From positions 8,724,013-8,788,012 of the forward strand of contig NC_023749.2 of assembly GCF_000499845.2 (NCBI RefSeq): DNA of 64,000 bases, read 5' to 3'. Source of the stretch: Phaseolus vulgaris (Eukaryota > Streptophyta > Magnoliopsida > Fabales > Fabaceae). The position numbers and the translations under genes are program-made. Shown piece after piece: positions 1 to 14,315 of the stretch. The notes below the pieces were generated by a model, which saw only the letters and a program-made list of their open reading frames with translations, did not search any database and was not told where the DNA came from. The stretch's first letter is position 1, and each line of letters opens with the position of its first letter.

Positions 1-653
1 CAATAAATATAAACAAAATTAATTATAAACAATAGTTTCATATGATAATATAGTAATACATTTATACTGCATGGACAATATATTCATAGATCTTTCTTCT
101 TAATTTAGACATTTTTTTTCATTTTATCTTTAATTTCTGAAATTTCACTACTCTAATTTATTTAAAGAAATAAAAAATTACTACAAAACATTTTTACATC
201 ATATTTTATTTATTTAAAACCATTTAACTTTGTCGGTAATTATCATATATAGTAATTCAATAATTATTATATATATAATAATAATTTACAAATAATTAAC
301 CTTTTCAAATTATCAAATAATTAAATTATTTATGAGAGGTTTATGTTTTTTGAGCATCTCATGTTGGTGGGTGTATAGTCTTTGTCTCTCTCATTTTTCT
401 TCTTTTTTTGTATTTATATTCATTTGTTCTTACACATTAATTATACATTAATTGTATACTCTGGACTTGGACATTGATGTTTGTACTGTTGGCCCAAAGT
501 GCTTTTATTTTTCTTTTTTTTGTTATATATTGAGCTTAAAATGAAGCAATTTATTTGTTATTAGAATTATAGTAAATACCAAAGTAAAAAATAAAAAAAG
601 AGTAGAAAATTAGATGTTATATAGGTTGATAGCTTTTTAAGAGACATACATCA
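1..653. other. AT-rich intergenic, no gene seen
   Basis: No coding region or RNA gene is recognisable. The stretch is dominated by A/T runs and short ORFs without family resemblance. Confidence 0.6.
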
Positions 654-960
654 CACCACAAAAAATTAATTGTTATGAGTAAATTAGATATCATTTTAGA
701 AACTAAACAAATTTTAATTTATAAATTAGTTTCTATTATTGTTAAATAATTTTTAAATTGGTGTTTAATTAGCAACCAAAGCTTTTAACAAAAATATTAA
801 TTCCTAATTAGACACTAATTTAAAAATTATTTAACAATAATAAAAACTAATTTAAAAATAAAAGTTTTTAGTCTCAAAATGATCTCTAATTTAATCACTA
901 TAACAACTAATTATTTTTTTTTCTAAAAATTAGTTTCTATTTCATGATTTTTTTTTTCAG
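654..960. repeat. Decayed fold-back MITE (CACTA-type family)
   Basis: This stretch is a diverged copy of the fold-back family seen at 11575-11923 and 53481-53834. It has the same order of blocks: a left arm with ATTAGTTTCTATTATTGTTA, a turn around 780-800, and a right arm that is the approximate reverse complement (AACAATAATAAAAACTAATT). The terminal CACTA is degraded (CACCACAAAAAATT on the left), and no target-site duplication is clear. It has no coding capacity. Confidence 0.55.
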
Positions 961-3900
961 GTTAACTATGCTTATAAAAAAAATTACAACAAAATATTTT
1001 ACATCATTTTTTTTATTTTATCTTTGAACTGTATAACTTTGTCAGTAGCTATTTATATATATATATATAATTAATTAATTACTAGATATATAATAATTCA
1101 TAAATAATTAACCTTTTCAAACTCTCAAATAGCTCTTTAATTGATCTTTTTTACATTAAATTTTACTTTTGTATGATATATTTTTTCTAATATACCACCA
1201 CACACACAGAAAAAAATTATTTTTAACTAAAAAAACAATACAATGCACAGGAAGTTAATCATTTTAAACCTTTTATTTCTGGAAAATTTGTTTATGTTTA
1301 AATATTTAAAATGATTAAATAATTTGATATAAATAGTAAAAGGAAAAGACATTTTCTGATGAGTAAAAGAGATAATTTATTTAAACAATTGAAATTATAT
1401 TACAAAAAATACCTTTATTATTATAACAATTTAACCAAGATTCAATTCATTATTGAATCCCATTTCTTGTTCAAGTGATTAAGCTGCCACTGGTGAAGCC
1501 ACACACAGTATTCTGCAGACTCCAATTCAGATTCAATCTGAAAGAAATGATGATACCAGAACTTAATATTCCATTCATGATTATAATTAAATAAGGTATA
1601 ATTATTAATTATAAAATGATTAAGAAAGTTGGTCCGTGCAAGCATAATGAAGAGTTGAACATTTGGAAGAAGATATGATATGAGTGTCAAGTGGATGCAG
1701 ACAAGTCCTCACAGAGCCAGCTAAGTTGGTACTGTGGATCAAGTAGATATAAATTGTACACAGCTGCATGGTGGGATACCTTTCTTTTAAAACATTTATC
1801 TTAAAAGTTTTTGTCAGGGTTACAATTTTTTCAAGAGAAATGTCGGAGATAGTAGAGGATTATAAAAAGTTGATTTTAAGTATAATTTAATTTTAGCGTT
1901 TTTGGTACAAATAAATGTTTCATCTTGAATTTCGATAAAAATATGTTTTGTTTCTTTTTTTATTCTAATTGGTGTTTGGAATCTTTAGTGTGTATGAGGA
2001 TGATTTCTTTAAGTTTTTATATTTTTTTTAGTACGGGTAGGACTTTTGTTAGTTAGTTTGATAGTATTTATTAAAAATTGAATTTTGTGTATTTTGCATA
2101 AGGATTAAACCATCCTGAAGTGATTTTCATTTATTTATTTTTTATTATTGATAAAAAAATATAATTTAATTTTATAAAATTGATTTATAAAGTAAATTTT
2201 ATATCCATTTGTGATCTAATTAACTCAATAAATTTTAGTTAGAATAAATTCTGTTATCATATCATATTAAAAAATAAATTTTAAGACAGAAGTTGTACCA
2301 TTTATATATTATGAAATTTTTTTATTTTTATTTTTTTAAGATTTGCAAACAAATAACATGGTTAAGTTGTCTCAGAAATTTGAGAATGAAACAAAGAAGA
2401 AGAAAGTTGAACTGTGGAATTTTCAGGTAAATAATGTTGGACTTGGGATAATTGTCAAATACCATTTATGCAAACATGTGCTCAAAGGGGGGACCCCAAA
2501 GGAGTTCTTGGGTCCAAACCTTCATGGTGAATGAAAAATCAACACATTTCAAGTTTTCAACTGATATATCGGTAATTGGATGACACAGAAGTGGTGGCCT
2601 TACCACTGGCCTATAAATATCATCATTCTATAAGATTTCACAAATTGAATAAAAAAAATTGGTTCAGATTATTTCTTATTTTTTGCATTTCAGAGGAAAA
2701 CAGACTGAATAAATCTTTGATCATATCAGACATACAGGCCATTACATGGAATTTTGTAACTATCTCAGAATCTTCATGTGATGTGGTAGGAAGGGTTTGT
2801 CTTATTTGCATCCAACTCAATGTTCTAAACTGACAGGATTGTTTATTTCTATCAATAAAGAAAATTGATCACCAGAATAAGTGGCAAACAAATGAAAAAA
2901 AAAAAATGAAGTGAATTGAAAATAGACTGAAACTTGAATGATTGGAGATGCAAATTGAAAACCTGGACTTAAGTTGAAGCACTTAAAGTACATGAAAAGC
3001 AGATTTACAAGAGAAATAACTTCTGGGAAATGTAAATGGAAATCATTGAAACTGTAAAAGTGCTGGAAAACTAAGATATGCAGAGGTAAAATACGGAAAT
3101 GAAATTGCAGAAGAATGTGAAAATTGCTGGAATAGAAAAACTAGAATTGGAATGATTAGTTCTTGAGACCCACAGTAGCATATTTGAGATTTTGTACCAG
3201 AAAAATGACTATTCCCTTTTACTGGTAAATGACTAAATTCTAACTCATTATATTATATAAACTGATATATGCATAACTGCTGATATAACTCTTAAAAAGA
3301 TTTCCTAATACATTGACAACTTTTATTTGTAAGTTTCATTTTCAGAGACTTATACAGCCTTGATTTTCAATCTTCTTCACATTCTAATCAATTGAAATGT
3401 CTTTTTAACATAGGCAAAATAATCTGTCAAGAACAATAATTTTACCATAAAACATCAATCCAAAGACTATTATAAACTATTTTTCAACACTTAGTTGAAA
3501 AAGATGGTGACTTTAACAGCTACTAGACTGGTCCTTAAATGAATTCACCAGCTTAATACAATTTGATAAATTATCTGCATGCAGAACAAGATTCTGCCAT
3601 AACTCACCATATTGGTGCAATCTGCCAGTGACTGTTTGGTTGAGTAAGGTTTTGGCTAATAACATTGATTTTTTTTTGCCACATTCATGCTTTCAAGCAA
3701 GAACATTCTGATTTTCTCAACTTTTTTCACCCATTCAGTGACACAAAGTGTGTGATTAGGCTCCACCCTAACTAATAAAGTTACCTAGTTTATGTTCTTT
3801 GTACTTCCCCAATAACAATACATAATTTTGGCCTAGAAAAAATGCATGCTTTGGAATTAATGATTACCTTTGCCTCTAATGAAGAGTCAAACTGCTTAAT

Positions 3901-5929
3901 GTGGCGTGCATTAGATTTGCCAAAGTTTCGGTTACAAAATTTTTGGAATTAAAGTGAAATCATAACTAACAATCAAACATTATTATTATTATCTTATTAA
4001 TGCCCATGTCATATAATATTGTGTTCATTCTTTCCATCTTCTTGGCATGTATGTATGTGCTTTCTCCAACAATTATCTCATCAAAATCGATAAATCTGGT
4101 CATTATCACATTGTCTTCTAGCATGCAATATCTTCCGGAAAATCCCATGACAGTTTAATGTCACTTTCAATCTAAACATTTTCCTTTACACTGACGCAGT
4201 CATTTATCATAAATCACGGTCTTAATTTTCTCAAACCTATTTGGGTCTTTTTATAGAATTATAAATTGTATTGGAAGTTTTGATACGGTCCAATATAAAT
4301 AAACGCAATAATCAAATATATGTTATTATTATTATAGTTATTAAGAGATATTTTTTTGACCAATAACTAAAATTAGTAAATTAAAATTAAAGAAAAAAAC
4401 AAAGTCCAATCGAAATGAGAAAATTAATTATTCAAGTGGTAGAAGATAGTCTTAAGTCTTCATATAAAAATATAAATGATCTATAGACTCATGTGGAACA
4501 GAGAGTTGACAAAGATTGAAGGAGTTTGTTTTGTAGATTTGTAGTCTAATATAAGGATCAAGGTATCTGCTTTACGTAGGAAGTAAGTTTTTTCTTTTTA
4601 GAAAAAAAAAGAGAGAGACAAAGAATATGAAAGAAAGGAAAAAAAATAAAGCCATGTTTTTGGGTACAAAGAAAGACATTGGTCATGGTATTCTATTTAC
4701 TCATGATGGAGAACATGTAATTAACGCATACAATTTCGATGTAGCTTTTTTTGCCCATACCCAAAGAAAAAAAATGGGGCAAGCTTATAAAGTTGAATTC
4801 TGAAGAGTAAAGAATTACAAACCCAGGAGAATAATCCAAAAAATTATAGATACAAAAATTATAGTGGGTTGTTCTTTTTCTTTAAGGAAAAAAAAAAGAG
4901 GGACAAAAGTAGATAAAAGAAAAAGAAATCGTCATTAGAGACAATGACCATGACTTAATTTGCTTTTTTATTTAAAAAACAAATCGGTTAGGTGGGCATA
5001 ACAATTGATTTAACAAGTCATAGTCTTTTTTGAGTATGAGTTGAAGAATAGAGAATTTTCTTTATAATCTCTTTCTAACTAATTTAAAAAAATCCAAATT
5101 AAATATTTACAATTTTTGTAAGAAAGGGTATGTATGGTGGGTGGAGTCAAGGATAGTTACCAAGTGGGTCTCAATGATCTACATTTTGCAGACACAGAAT
5201 TCAATTTCAGGGTACTCTTGCCCTTCTTGATCAACAAACCAAAGAATAAATGGTGGAGTTGAGATTCCTTTCTACTGTAGCCATTTCAATTGTGATTTGT
5301 ATATCACACCTAAAAATCAGGATTTGATAAACCAGATTTGGCTAGATTAAGAGAAACAAAAAGGTTGAACCAATTTCCCTTGTAATTAAACTTTGGCATT
5401 TACATGGCTTGTTACACATGATGTTCCAAAATCACCGACCACCTCTTAATAATAAGAACAAGGAAGAGAAACACTTGAAGTTACCACAAATTGCAGTGAT
5501 AATAATTGGGGTCTAACTATGAACAGAAGTAGAGAGAAACGATGGCTATTGGCTACCGACAGTTTCATTAGTTGAATAGTGCTAATAAATGGTTTCTAAT
5601 ACGTTATAGCAAATAACACCTAAAACTTAAACCTATTGTGTTATTTTAATATAAACCCTTTGCTTCCGTGGATATAGTAGGACCAAACAATCAGATTTTG
5701 TTCCTCATTTCCTTCATATTTCATTTTTTTTATCCATATTTTAGCCCAATTGAGTGTCTAAGAGGACCCACATGATAAGGCACCCACAATTTACAATTTT
5801 TTATGTACCCTTAGAAGAAAATGTTAACGTAAGGGACGAAAATTAGTTAAGTGTAAAAGTATAATGAAGAAAAAGTATATTTAACCTATTAATTATTATA
5901 AAAAATTAAGTTTTTGGTAAGTCAATAGT
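961..5929. other. Intergenic, no gene seen
   Basis: About 5 kb of AT-rich sequence. The short ORFs near 1442-1690, 2343-2833 and 3966-4148 match no family I know and have no exon-like continuation. The segment 1430-3900 is somewhat less AT-rich than its surroundings and could hold transcribed non-coding sequence. I looked for common plant microRNA sequences by eye and saw none. Confidence 0.5.
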
Positions 5930-6080
5930 CACATTAAAAAAATCATAAAATAAAAATCAATAAATAAAAATCAATTGTAATTAGAGATCATTGTAAAAAA
6001 AAATTATAATTTCTAAATTAGTTTATATTATTATTAAATTATTTTTAAATTAGTATGATTTTAGTAGTTAAATTTATTTT
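5930..6080. repeat. Half copy of the fold-back MITE family
   Basis: A short block resembles one arm of the MITE at 53481-53834: TTAGAGATCATT, then TTTCTAAATTAGTTTATATT, then ATTATTTTTAAATTAGTA. The second arm is missing or unrecognisable. Assignment rests on shared word order only. Confidence 0.35.
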
Positions 6081-9000
6081 CAGTCTTACTAAAAGTTAAT
6101 TAATGTTTTATGAGAGTGGTGACTGAAAAAAAAATCGAATTTTTAAATTGAATTGAATTCATTAATAATTTTATATACTTTTCATATATGTAGATATCAT
6201 TTTATTTATGAGGGTAATTATTAATGTGATTAAAATATGAAAGAAGCAATAAATGGGATGATACATTAGAGGGGGTAGTTGGTTAGTTAAGCATTGATAG
6301 GAGGCAGAAAAAGATTTAGAATGATGACTTTATGAGCATATCAAAAGGAGAGTCCAAGGGATATTCTTTCTTTATATTTTGATTTATGTGGTCGTTAAAG
6401 TCCACTTGTTCATTTTTGCTTGGAACATTTTGGAGATTTAAGATCAGAAAAAAAAAGGACCTTAAAAAGTGGGAGATGAGTGATTGTGCATGAGACAAAA
6501 TTAGTATGTTTGAAGGCAACTATTGATTATTATTGTGTTATGGATGAACGATCCAAATCAAAGAAACCAGAGGCATTGCACGAGACTGAGTAGAGCGCAA
6601 AATAATGCGCATGTTACTGCGAAAATGGAATATCAATAACCAAATCAACTTAAAGACTTGTCAAAGTTAGTTGTTTTGATGAAAGTCTACAAGCCAAGAA
6701 AATGAGAAATTTTCTGAACTTGTGTTTTTCCTTTTTCTGATTATAAAGAAAGAAAGAAAAAGGGAAAAGAAGAAAAGGGTCACTGGGTTTGTCCAATTTG
6801 ACTGCAAAAGTTCTTCTTGTTTTAATGTTCTTGATAGAGATTTATTGTTAACTGGGTCATTAAGCTGAAAGATCTATAAACAAAATCTAAGTTGGTGAAT
6901 AGTGAAAAGATAGCAACAAATTGACATGTTTTGGCTCATTAAAAAGAGGGGGGGAAAAGTACAACTCATGAATTGAAGTTGTAGGGTTTAATCTTTCATT
7001 GAGTTAGGTTTCAGAACACATGAATTATATGATATTCCTTGAGTAACCTTTTTCTTTTTCCCCCTTTTTGTTTGAGAAAGTTAGTGTAGGTGTGTTATAT
7101 TGATCCGTTTTTCATTTATACTGTGCAAGGAAAATTAAATAAAAGAAGATAACTTTAATTAAAGAGAACAATAAAGATAAGAACAAAAAAAGGTAGGTAG
7201 CATAGGTGTGTCCACAGTAGTACATACTCAATGTGGTGGGTAGGTCACATTTCCAACCCTTTTTCACATGTTCATGGGCATGCCAACATCAACAAAACCC
7301 TAAATCTAATGCACCTAGATAGAAATGAGATCTTTTATTTCTAGGTACATGGGAATCTGAAAACTCAAAAGATCCCAATACAGTTCTTCACTCACCAGAA
7401 ATCTAATCTCAAAATTGTAAAAATTAGAAGAAAAAAGTTACACTTTTTTTAGGTATTTACATTTGGAGTAGTTGAAGGTTATATATAAGACGTTTTATAA
7501 TATTTAAAATTGAATTATTATTTTACTTTAACCGAGAATTTCTTTATAATTTTTATTACATATGTGAATATAAGAATAATGCACGGTGGTGGAGATAAGA
7601 TATGCTGAACCAAACTTAGTTAAAAGACAACCACATAATGTTGAATTTTTCACATGGATGAACAGTTTTTGACTTTTTGAAGGAGCGAAATTGAAGGAAA
7701 ACTTCATTTGATTTTGAGATTATGAACAGAATGGTAATGTCTGGGGCTCTAGGTATGCAGTTTCCTGAACATGGTGCCGAAAGAAGAAGAAGAAGATCAG
7801 AAAAGAAGCACAAAAATTTGACAACATGACAGACATGACTCCTTAATCAAGGGATTGTTAAGTGTGTCAGGGTGCTTAATTATATATGAGAGGTCCCATC
7901 GAAAACCGATATGAGCATCATTCCAAAGCGCTAAATTTCATGTCACTCATTAATACCTCACATGATTACTTCTTTGATCTTAGCCAAGGTTAATATTTTT
8001 GTCCATAAATCACTAAGTTTAGTTCTTTACACAATAATTAAACTATGTTGTGTTTATGGTTGAGTTAAACCCTTCCACATGTTTTGTAGTACAACCAATA
8101 CAAGGATCACGTTCTTGATAATGACACTGTCAATAAATTAAGGTTGGGTAAATCACACTTGTTGCATTATGGACAAAATAAATTTTTGACAATATAATTT
8201 GTAACATACTTAGTTTAGGGTTTACATAGTTTAGGGTTTACATGTAGTGAAATCTACATATACAGCTAAAATTTTAATAGTAATATTTTAGATTAGAATT
8301 TTGAGTTCTCAAATCTAGAATATTTAATGTAGTAAAAAATATGACAACTCTTATCGAATGTGTAATCTGTTTTTTTTAATGATATATATTAAGATTTTTT
8401 TATCTTCTTTGTATCAATTTTATTATTGGTCTAATTTAATAATAAAATTAGTCTCCTATTTAAGGTTGATTATTCGAAATCTCTTTATTTACGTTGATAT
8501 GACATTAATGTCCTTAAATATAAATATCGGTAGACAACCTATTTATATGCAATATCGGGTTTGACCCATAACACTACAATCCCCAACCTCAGACATGAGC
8601 CAATGAGACTAAAAACCAATTTTACTTTTACAATCTTCAAACAACCTACTTAACTCTTAATGTCGAAATTAGTCCATGATGCTTCAAGTAATCTAATTGA
8701 TTATGTAAAAATTAAGTTAAATTATCACTTAAATTTTTATTAATATAATTTGTATTTAAATTTTTATTAATACAATTCATAAAAATGAATATTTATTAAT
8801 ATTAAAATTAACCCAATAATTTAGGTTAAACTACATCCATCGATACAGATCCTTTTAACTTTATAAATGCATCGATAAGATAAATATTTTTATTTAATAA
8901 TATTTATTATTCACAATCACCAAATAACAAATCCTCGTTTAAATATCAAAACGTATATTTTCACTTTTAACCCGAAATTAAAAACCTAACTTACCAAAAA

Positions 9001-11574
9001 GGGACATCGAAAAGTATTCAAAGTGCAACGAGACTTTTCCATATCATACCAGAAAATAATTAACCATGTATGGAAAATCAAATTTAAGAAATAGAGAGAT
9101 GAATACTTTGATGTGAAAAGCATCTAATAAATAGTGATTAAACACATGATTTTTTTTGTTTTTTTTTTAAGGGACTCTCCCAAGAAGAAAAATGAGTGTA
9201 CGATCTATTGGTTAGCTCATTTGATCATAATTCAGATTGGATCGATGATTTTGACAGAATATGCTTTTGTGTATGGAAACTGTACTATCATATGCTTCCC
9301 TTCTATTAAGAAAGTAATTAACTTTGCCATGTAGATTAAAATAAACCCATAATTAATTAACGTCTCTTGAACAGTTGTGTTAAATATATTATTCAACAAA
9401 TGTGTTTGCCACCTGTATTGGGCACAATTTGGACTGTTCAGAATCCGTTTTTTTGTCTAAATGAATTTGAAGTTATTTATAACGTTATGCATAATTAAAA
9501 CTCAATTTGAACGTTTTCTAATCAAAGTTAATCAACTCAATTAAACCCCCAATAATATTCTATTACAAGATGCTTACTTATTACCCATAAAGTTATTTTT
9601 ATATATATGCCACTCATCACTCTTATTCCCTAATAATTGAAATGTTGTTAGAACTTGCATGGTTGTATATATTCTTTGGTAGGCACAACAACAAAAAACT
9701 TAAAATTTACATAATGCTACTGATTTCAGCTACCAATGTTTCATCATCTCTTCTTATTTAAAAATAGTACAAACAAGTCAATAAATGAAAATAAAACTTC
9801 ATGGACAATAGCTAAAAATAGTTATCCACAAAATTTAAAAATGTACATAAGGTTGAATATGAACACTTGATTATATAAGAGTAGATGAATAACACTACTT
9901 ATTACTATGATTCAACAATTCTAAGAAACTGCTTAAATGACCCCACAATCTAACTCTAGAAAGCATTTCTATGACATTAAAGAATAGGTGGGATCCAAAA
10001 AAGTTTAAAAGAACTCATTACTTGATTAAACAATCCATTGTTTTTTCGGTTGCTTTCCAATGATTTATGAATTACTACACGAATTGCTAATTTGAATAAA
10101 GTGAGAGCAACTTCAATTGGACTTGTCCTATATAAGAGATGGATCTATTTTGTGGATATAGGGGTAATTGTGTCCATAAAGTTTTATTTTTAAAAAGTTT
10201 ATGATATGCATGTATAACTACAAATTGTTTAAATGATTTAAAATGTGAAATAAAAGTTCAATATATTATACTAAAAGATGTTTTTGAAATTGAACACAAC
10301 TTTCAAATCCAAAACAAAAAACGCTTATTAGAGAAAGATAAAATGTGACTTATAAACTGAGAATTACTTAGTATCAAGTGTGGATTCTTTAAAATGAAGA
10401 AACTAAAAAAAAGCTAAAATATTATTTTCAACTCAAAACATTAAAACAATATTTGTAAGTTTTTCTACTTACATATTATTTATTTTTATTTCTAGCTAAA
10501 ACAATTTTTCTACTCACATTAATTCCTAACACACTCTTAGATAAAATGATATAACTACACTCCTTTTAGCATATTTCATGATTCATATAATGTTTTAAGC
10601 CATTAACCATGTTAGATTTTCATTTAACATTGTTAATAATGAGAGCATACATAAATATATTTTCATTTTATATAGAATCTACATTAATACAAAATTATTT
10701 TTAAAATTTTATTCATTAGTTTACCATTTTACATTGACTAGAAGGCATAATTTACTAAAAATTTATCATTTCATTCAAACTACCACATGTAATCCCGACC
10801 AATTATTTTGAAGTATTACACTAATAATAGTATACTTAAAAACACTAGTTTAAAGATTTTGAATTATAAAAAATCTTCAGTAACTATGATTCTAAATGTT
10901 AAAAATACATAAATAATCAATTAAACTATCTATATATCAAGAAAATATTGATTAAGATTATAATAATTGACATGGTAGCAAGAGTAAGTATTAATTTGTG
11001 TTAAGAGGTTAGAAGAGAGAGAAAAGTACTTGTAAAAAAGTACTTAAACAAAAGTAACCCAGGTTCAGAAAATATAAAGAGAATCTGATATAGAAAAGTA
11101 AAAAGAAAAAGTGATATTTTATTTTTCTAGCAAAAGAATTCTATAGGAAGGTGTTTGGGAGTGACACTGCACAAGGCTCTAGGCTTAAAACACGTTCCCA
11201 TAACCCATGTCATATATAGATTAGATTTGACTTTAATGTTACTCTTAATTTATATTACGTTGTTTTTACTCTAATAGAGGGTTGACCATAACTAATTAAT
11301 CACTAATTTAATCCTACTTGAGTAAAAACATTTAATGCAACATGTATCAATCTCATATTAAAAAGGAATATTAAACCCCCTCCCAAAAATGTATTTTTTT
11401 TCAATATATAAATCAACATCTATCTCCAATTTGTCTCTATTACAATTTCTTATTCACATGCACCAATTAAAAATTTAGTTATATATATATATATATATAT
11501 ATCAATTTAGTATTTTTGGTCACACATTCTAGTATCCTAAAACAACAATACGAAGAGTAAAATTTTCTAAATAA
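6081..11574. other. Intergenic, no gene seen
   Basis: AT-rich sequence with no supported gene. At 8210-8240 a 17-base segment containing TTTAGGGTTTACAT is tandemly doubled, which is too short to call an interstitial telomere tract. A TA microsatellite lies at about 11480-11502. Confidence 0.5.
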
Positions 11575-11923
11575 CACTATAAAAAATAATTAAATAGAAA
11601 TCAATTTTAGAGACTAAAAATATCAGTTGACTAAATTAGATACTAAAAAAATTATTAGTTTTTAAATTAGTTTTTATTATTGATAAATAGTTTTTCTAAA
11701 TTGGTATCTAATTAGTTAACAAAGTTTTAACTTCCAATTATTTATATTTTAAATTTGGTAGCTAATTAGATACCAATTTAGAAACTATTTATCAATAATA
11801 GAAACTAATTTAGAAATTAATAATTTTTTTAGTCTCTCTAAAATAATATCTAATTTAGTCAATATAACAACTAATTATTTTTTTTATCTAAAATTGATTT
11901 TTATTAAATGATTTTCTGTAGTG
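11575..11923. mobile_element. Fold-back CACTA-type MITE, 349 bp
   Basis: The element begins CACTATAAAAAATAATT and ends TTTTCTGTAGTG, so the termini are CACTAYA-like inverted repeats. It is flanked by the trinucleotide TAA on both sides (11572-11574 and 11924-11926), matching the 3-bp duplication typical of CACTA transposons. Internally it is a long hairpin: the left arm around 11660-11710 is the reverse complement of the right arm around 11757-11815. It has no ORF and is a non-autonomous element. Related copies lie at 654-960, 5930-6080, 53481-53834 and 56456-56680. Confidence 0.75.
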
Positions 11924-12432
11924 TAAAATTAAACCTTTTTTTATATCAATTGCAACAATTGAATATTATTTTCACTTCATTGGAACACTAATTCAGTAGA
12001 AATGTGTGATCAAGAAAAATTAAGACTTTGCTTTTATATTTGAGAAAGTTGTTATGCAAATAGTTAACTTGTTTGATTATGTGTTTAACAATTAAGAAAT
12101 TATTAATATTTGAAATTTATATAAATTATTTCGTTATTGATATATTATTTACTATTTATTTTAAGTTTACATCTCTATTTTTTAAAACGAAATCTGTTTT
12201 ATGGTATTTGTTACGAAATTAAATTAATAATTATACATCTAATAGAATTTTTATATTGCTTGTTTTAGTTATTTTATATCGATGGTGCAATTGATGGTGC
12301 AATTGATGTAAATAATACTAATGTAAAAAGAGTGTGATACTTCTTCTATTGGTTGTCATTCAATGTAGAATATCCTTACAAAGATCACAAAATAAGTTTA
12401 TATAGCACTTTTCATTCTACTTCTTCTCATTA

Positions 12433-12636
12433 TACTAGTGCAGATATGTAAAACAAATGCGGCTATTTTAAATTTACAAATGCGGTCATAGAACTGCATT
12501 TGATCAGCACGCATTCGTAAATCTAGCATTTACAAATGCGGTCATATGACCGCATTCATAAATCACATTTACAAATGCGGTTAAACGCAAAACCGCACTA
12601 AATAAAGGGTCGTTGTTTTCATATTTTGTACTAGTG
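12433..12636. mobile_element. Small CACTA-like element with 'acaaatgcggt' repeats, 204 bp
   Basis: The left end TACTAGTGCAGATATGTAAA and the right end, read in reverse complement as CACTAGTACAAAATATGAAA, form an imperfect inverted repeat of about 20 bp. TTA flanks both ends (12430-12432 and 12637-12639), a 3-bp duplication. Inside, the motif ACAAATGCGGT and its complement ACCGCATT occur several times, including a palindrome across GGTCATATGACC. The layout is that of a non-autonomous CACTA derivative consisting almost entirely of subterminal repeats. It encodes nothing. Confidence 0.7.
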
Positions 12637-13405
12637 TTACAACAAATAAGTTCTTAATGCATTTTTAATTCTTTCTTTATATGTTCTATATGAACATTGT
12701 AGCTTTAATAATCTTTACTTCAATATCTTGATCAATTTGTTATGTTATATTGATCTTCTTTTTCAATGCATTAGGCGCTTGAAATGGAAACCTAGTTTAG
12801 ATGTGTTCTTTGCATCTTTGAACAACTTTTTGCTCTTCAAATACTTTCCTTATCTATAATCAACTGAACATCGAAGCTTGAATCATCTGAATGCATTCAA
12901 CTGATTTGTAGTAGATGTTCAAAAAGGAAATAATGACTTTGATGTAATCGTCGAGTCCTTAAGCATATAAAAATTTCTTTATCTAAATGGATGGTGAACG
13001 TTGATGCTTTGACGATTTTGGATTTCAATCTTTCTTTTTATATATTATTCATCATCTTCTTAGTATAAAACACTCAATATAGAATGTTCATATATGAGCC
13101 TTCATTGTGTCACATCATTTGTTTATTATTCGAACATTATTTTTCTTTATAAATCTTTGTTTGCAACTCCTTAATATTACTTGAATCTTCATTTGTGTGA
13201 ATCTCTCTCTTTCACTTCATTGTTTTCCCATTAAACACTTGATAATGAAACTTTGACTATCAACTTTATCTGCACCTTTATGATCCTTTGATAAATTTTG
13301 GGAATAATATCAATATCAATGAAAATTATAATTAACCGAATAAATTATGAGTATTACTGAAACAATATCTTATAAAATATTTAAATTACCAAGACCTTAT
13401 TCTTA
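12637..13405. other. Intergenic, no gene seen
   Basis: Moderately AT-rich sequence with no supported coding region or repeat. Confidence 0.5.
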
Positions 13406-13570
13406 GTAGAGGTGGCAATGTGGGTTGACCCGTCCCACACAGACCCGTCTTGTGTTTAGCCCACAAAATGCGGGTCGGGTTGGCTCGCCCCACACAAGGA
13501 GTGTGGGCTCATTTCATTGGCCCGCCCTACGTAAGAAGTAGCTCGCAGGCCGCGGGGCAGCCCGCATAAG
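13406..13570. repeat. GC-rich hAT-like terminal fragment
   Basis: A GC-rich island in AT-rich DNA starts TAGAGGTGGCAATGTGGG and is full of GGGTTGACCCG, GCGGGTCGGG and GGCCCGCCC words. The TAGAGGTGGCAA start followed by gggcc/ggccc words is typical of widespread plant hAT-type non-autonomous elements (family knowledge). Only one end is visible. The sequence becomes AT-rich after 13570 and no partner inverted repeat or 8-bp duplication was found, so it is probably truncated. Confidence 0.5.
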
Positions 13571-13951
13571 GAAAATATATTTTTTAAATTAAAATTTAAT
13601 TATAAAAAAAAATTGTTACTGAAAAATTAAAATTTTATCCTTGTTTTAATTCATTCAATAAGATAAAAAAAATATATATAAAGGCATTCAAGTATGAAGG
13701 TTCTTAGAAGTCTTTTATTAAAAATAATTAAAGTTTTGTTTTGCATATATTTTCCTTTTATATGTATGTAAATGTATGAGAGTATCTTATCAAAGTTTTG
13801 CTATAAATATTTTAATAAAAACTCTTCTTTATATTATTTTTATTAAAAAAATTTAAATGTAAAACTTTACTTAAAACTAAAATTCACTATTATTTTTAAT
13901 ATTAACTTCTTTAGATATTAAAATAAAACATACTTTTTTTGTCGATAAAGT

Positions 13952-14218
13952 TTGGAAGTTACTATGCATCATATGATTACAGCTTTAAGGCTAGGACCAT
14001 TTGTTGATTGTCTTTGTAAAAAACCAACAACAAACCTTGATGAGATAAAGCAACGTGCAACAAAGTTTATCCAAATGGAGGAGTTGAGGGAGTTTTGGAA
14101 TCAAGTAAGGGTGGATGGGGGAGTTGAGAAGAAGTCGAGTGAAAAGGAAGGAGGACATCAATATAGAAGGGCAAGAGAAGAACCACATAGTCGAATAAAA
14201 AACATAATAAACTGGTAA
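13952..14218 (+). pseudogene. Gypsy-type retrotransposon gag fragment
   Basis: An 88-codon open stretch reads ITALRLGPFVDCLCKKP, then TNLDEIKQRATKFIQMEELR. This matches the well-known plant Ty3/Gypsy gag pattern (TALRPGPFADSL, then DELRRRAAKFMQLEELRDFRNQVR). Only the middle of a gag protein is present, with no zinc knuckle, protease or reverse transcriptase after it. It is a fragment of a retrotransposon and not a host gene. Confidence 0.65.
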
Positions 14219-14315
14219 CTAATGACCGGGAGGTATTACAAAAAAACAAAAAGAAATTAAAATAAAGTCATTCTTCAACTTCAACATTCTCATTCTCATG
14301 TGCTGCTTCCTCTTC

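Noticed and set aside
1430..1760. Possible microRNA precursor in a more balanced stretch
   Set aside because: No common plant microRNA sequence was found by eye on either strand and no convincing hairpin was identified.
2343..2833. Overlapping plus-strand ORFs in a less AT-rich stretch
   Set aside because: No known domain, no consistent exon structure and an equally long minus-strand ORF overlap the same bases.
8210..8240. TTTAGGG words suggesting interstitial telomere repeats
   Set aside because: Only two TTTAGGG words occur, separated by unrelated bases; it is better explained as a small local duplication.
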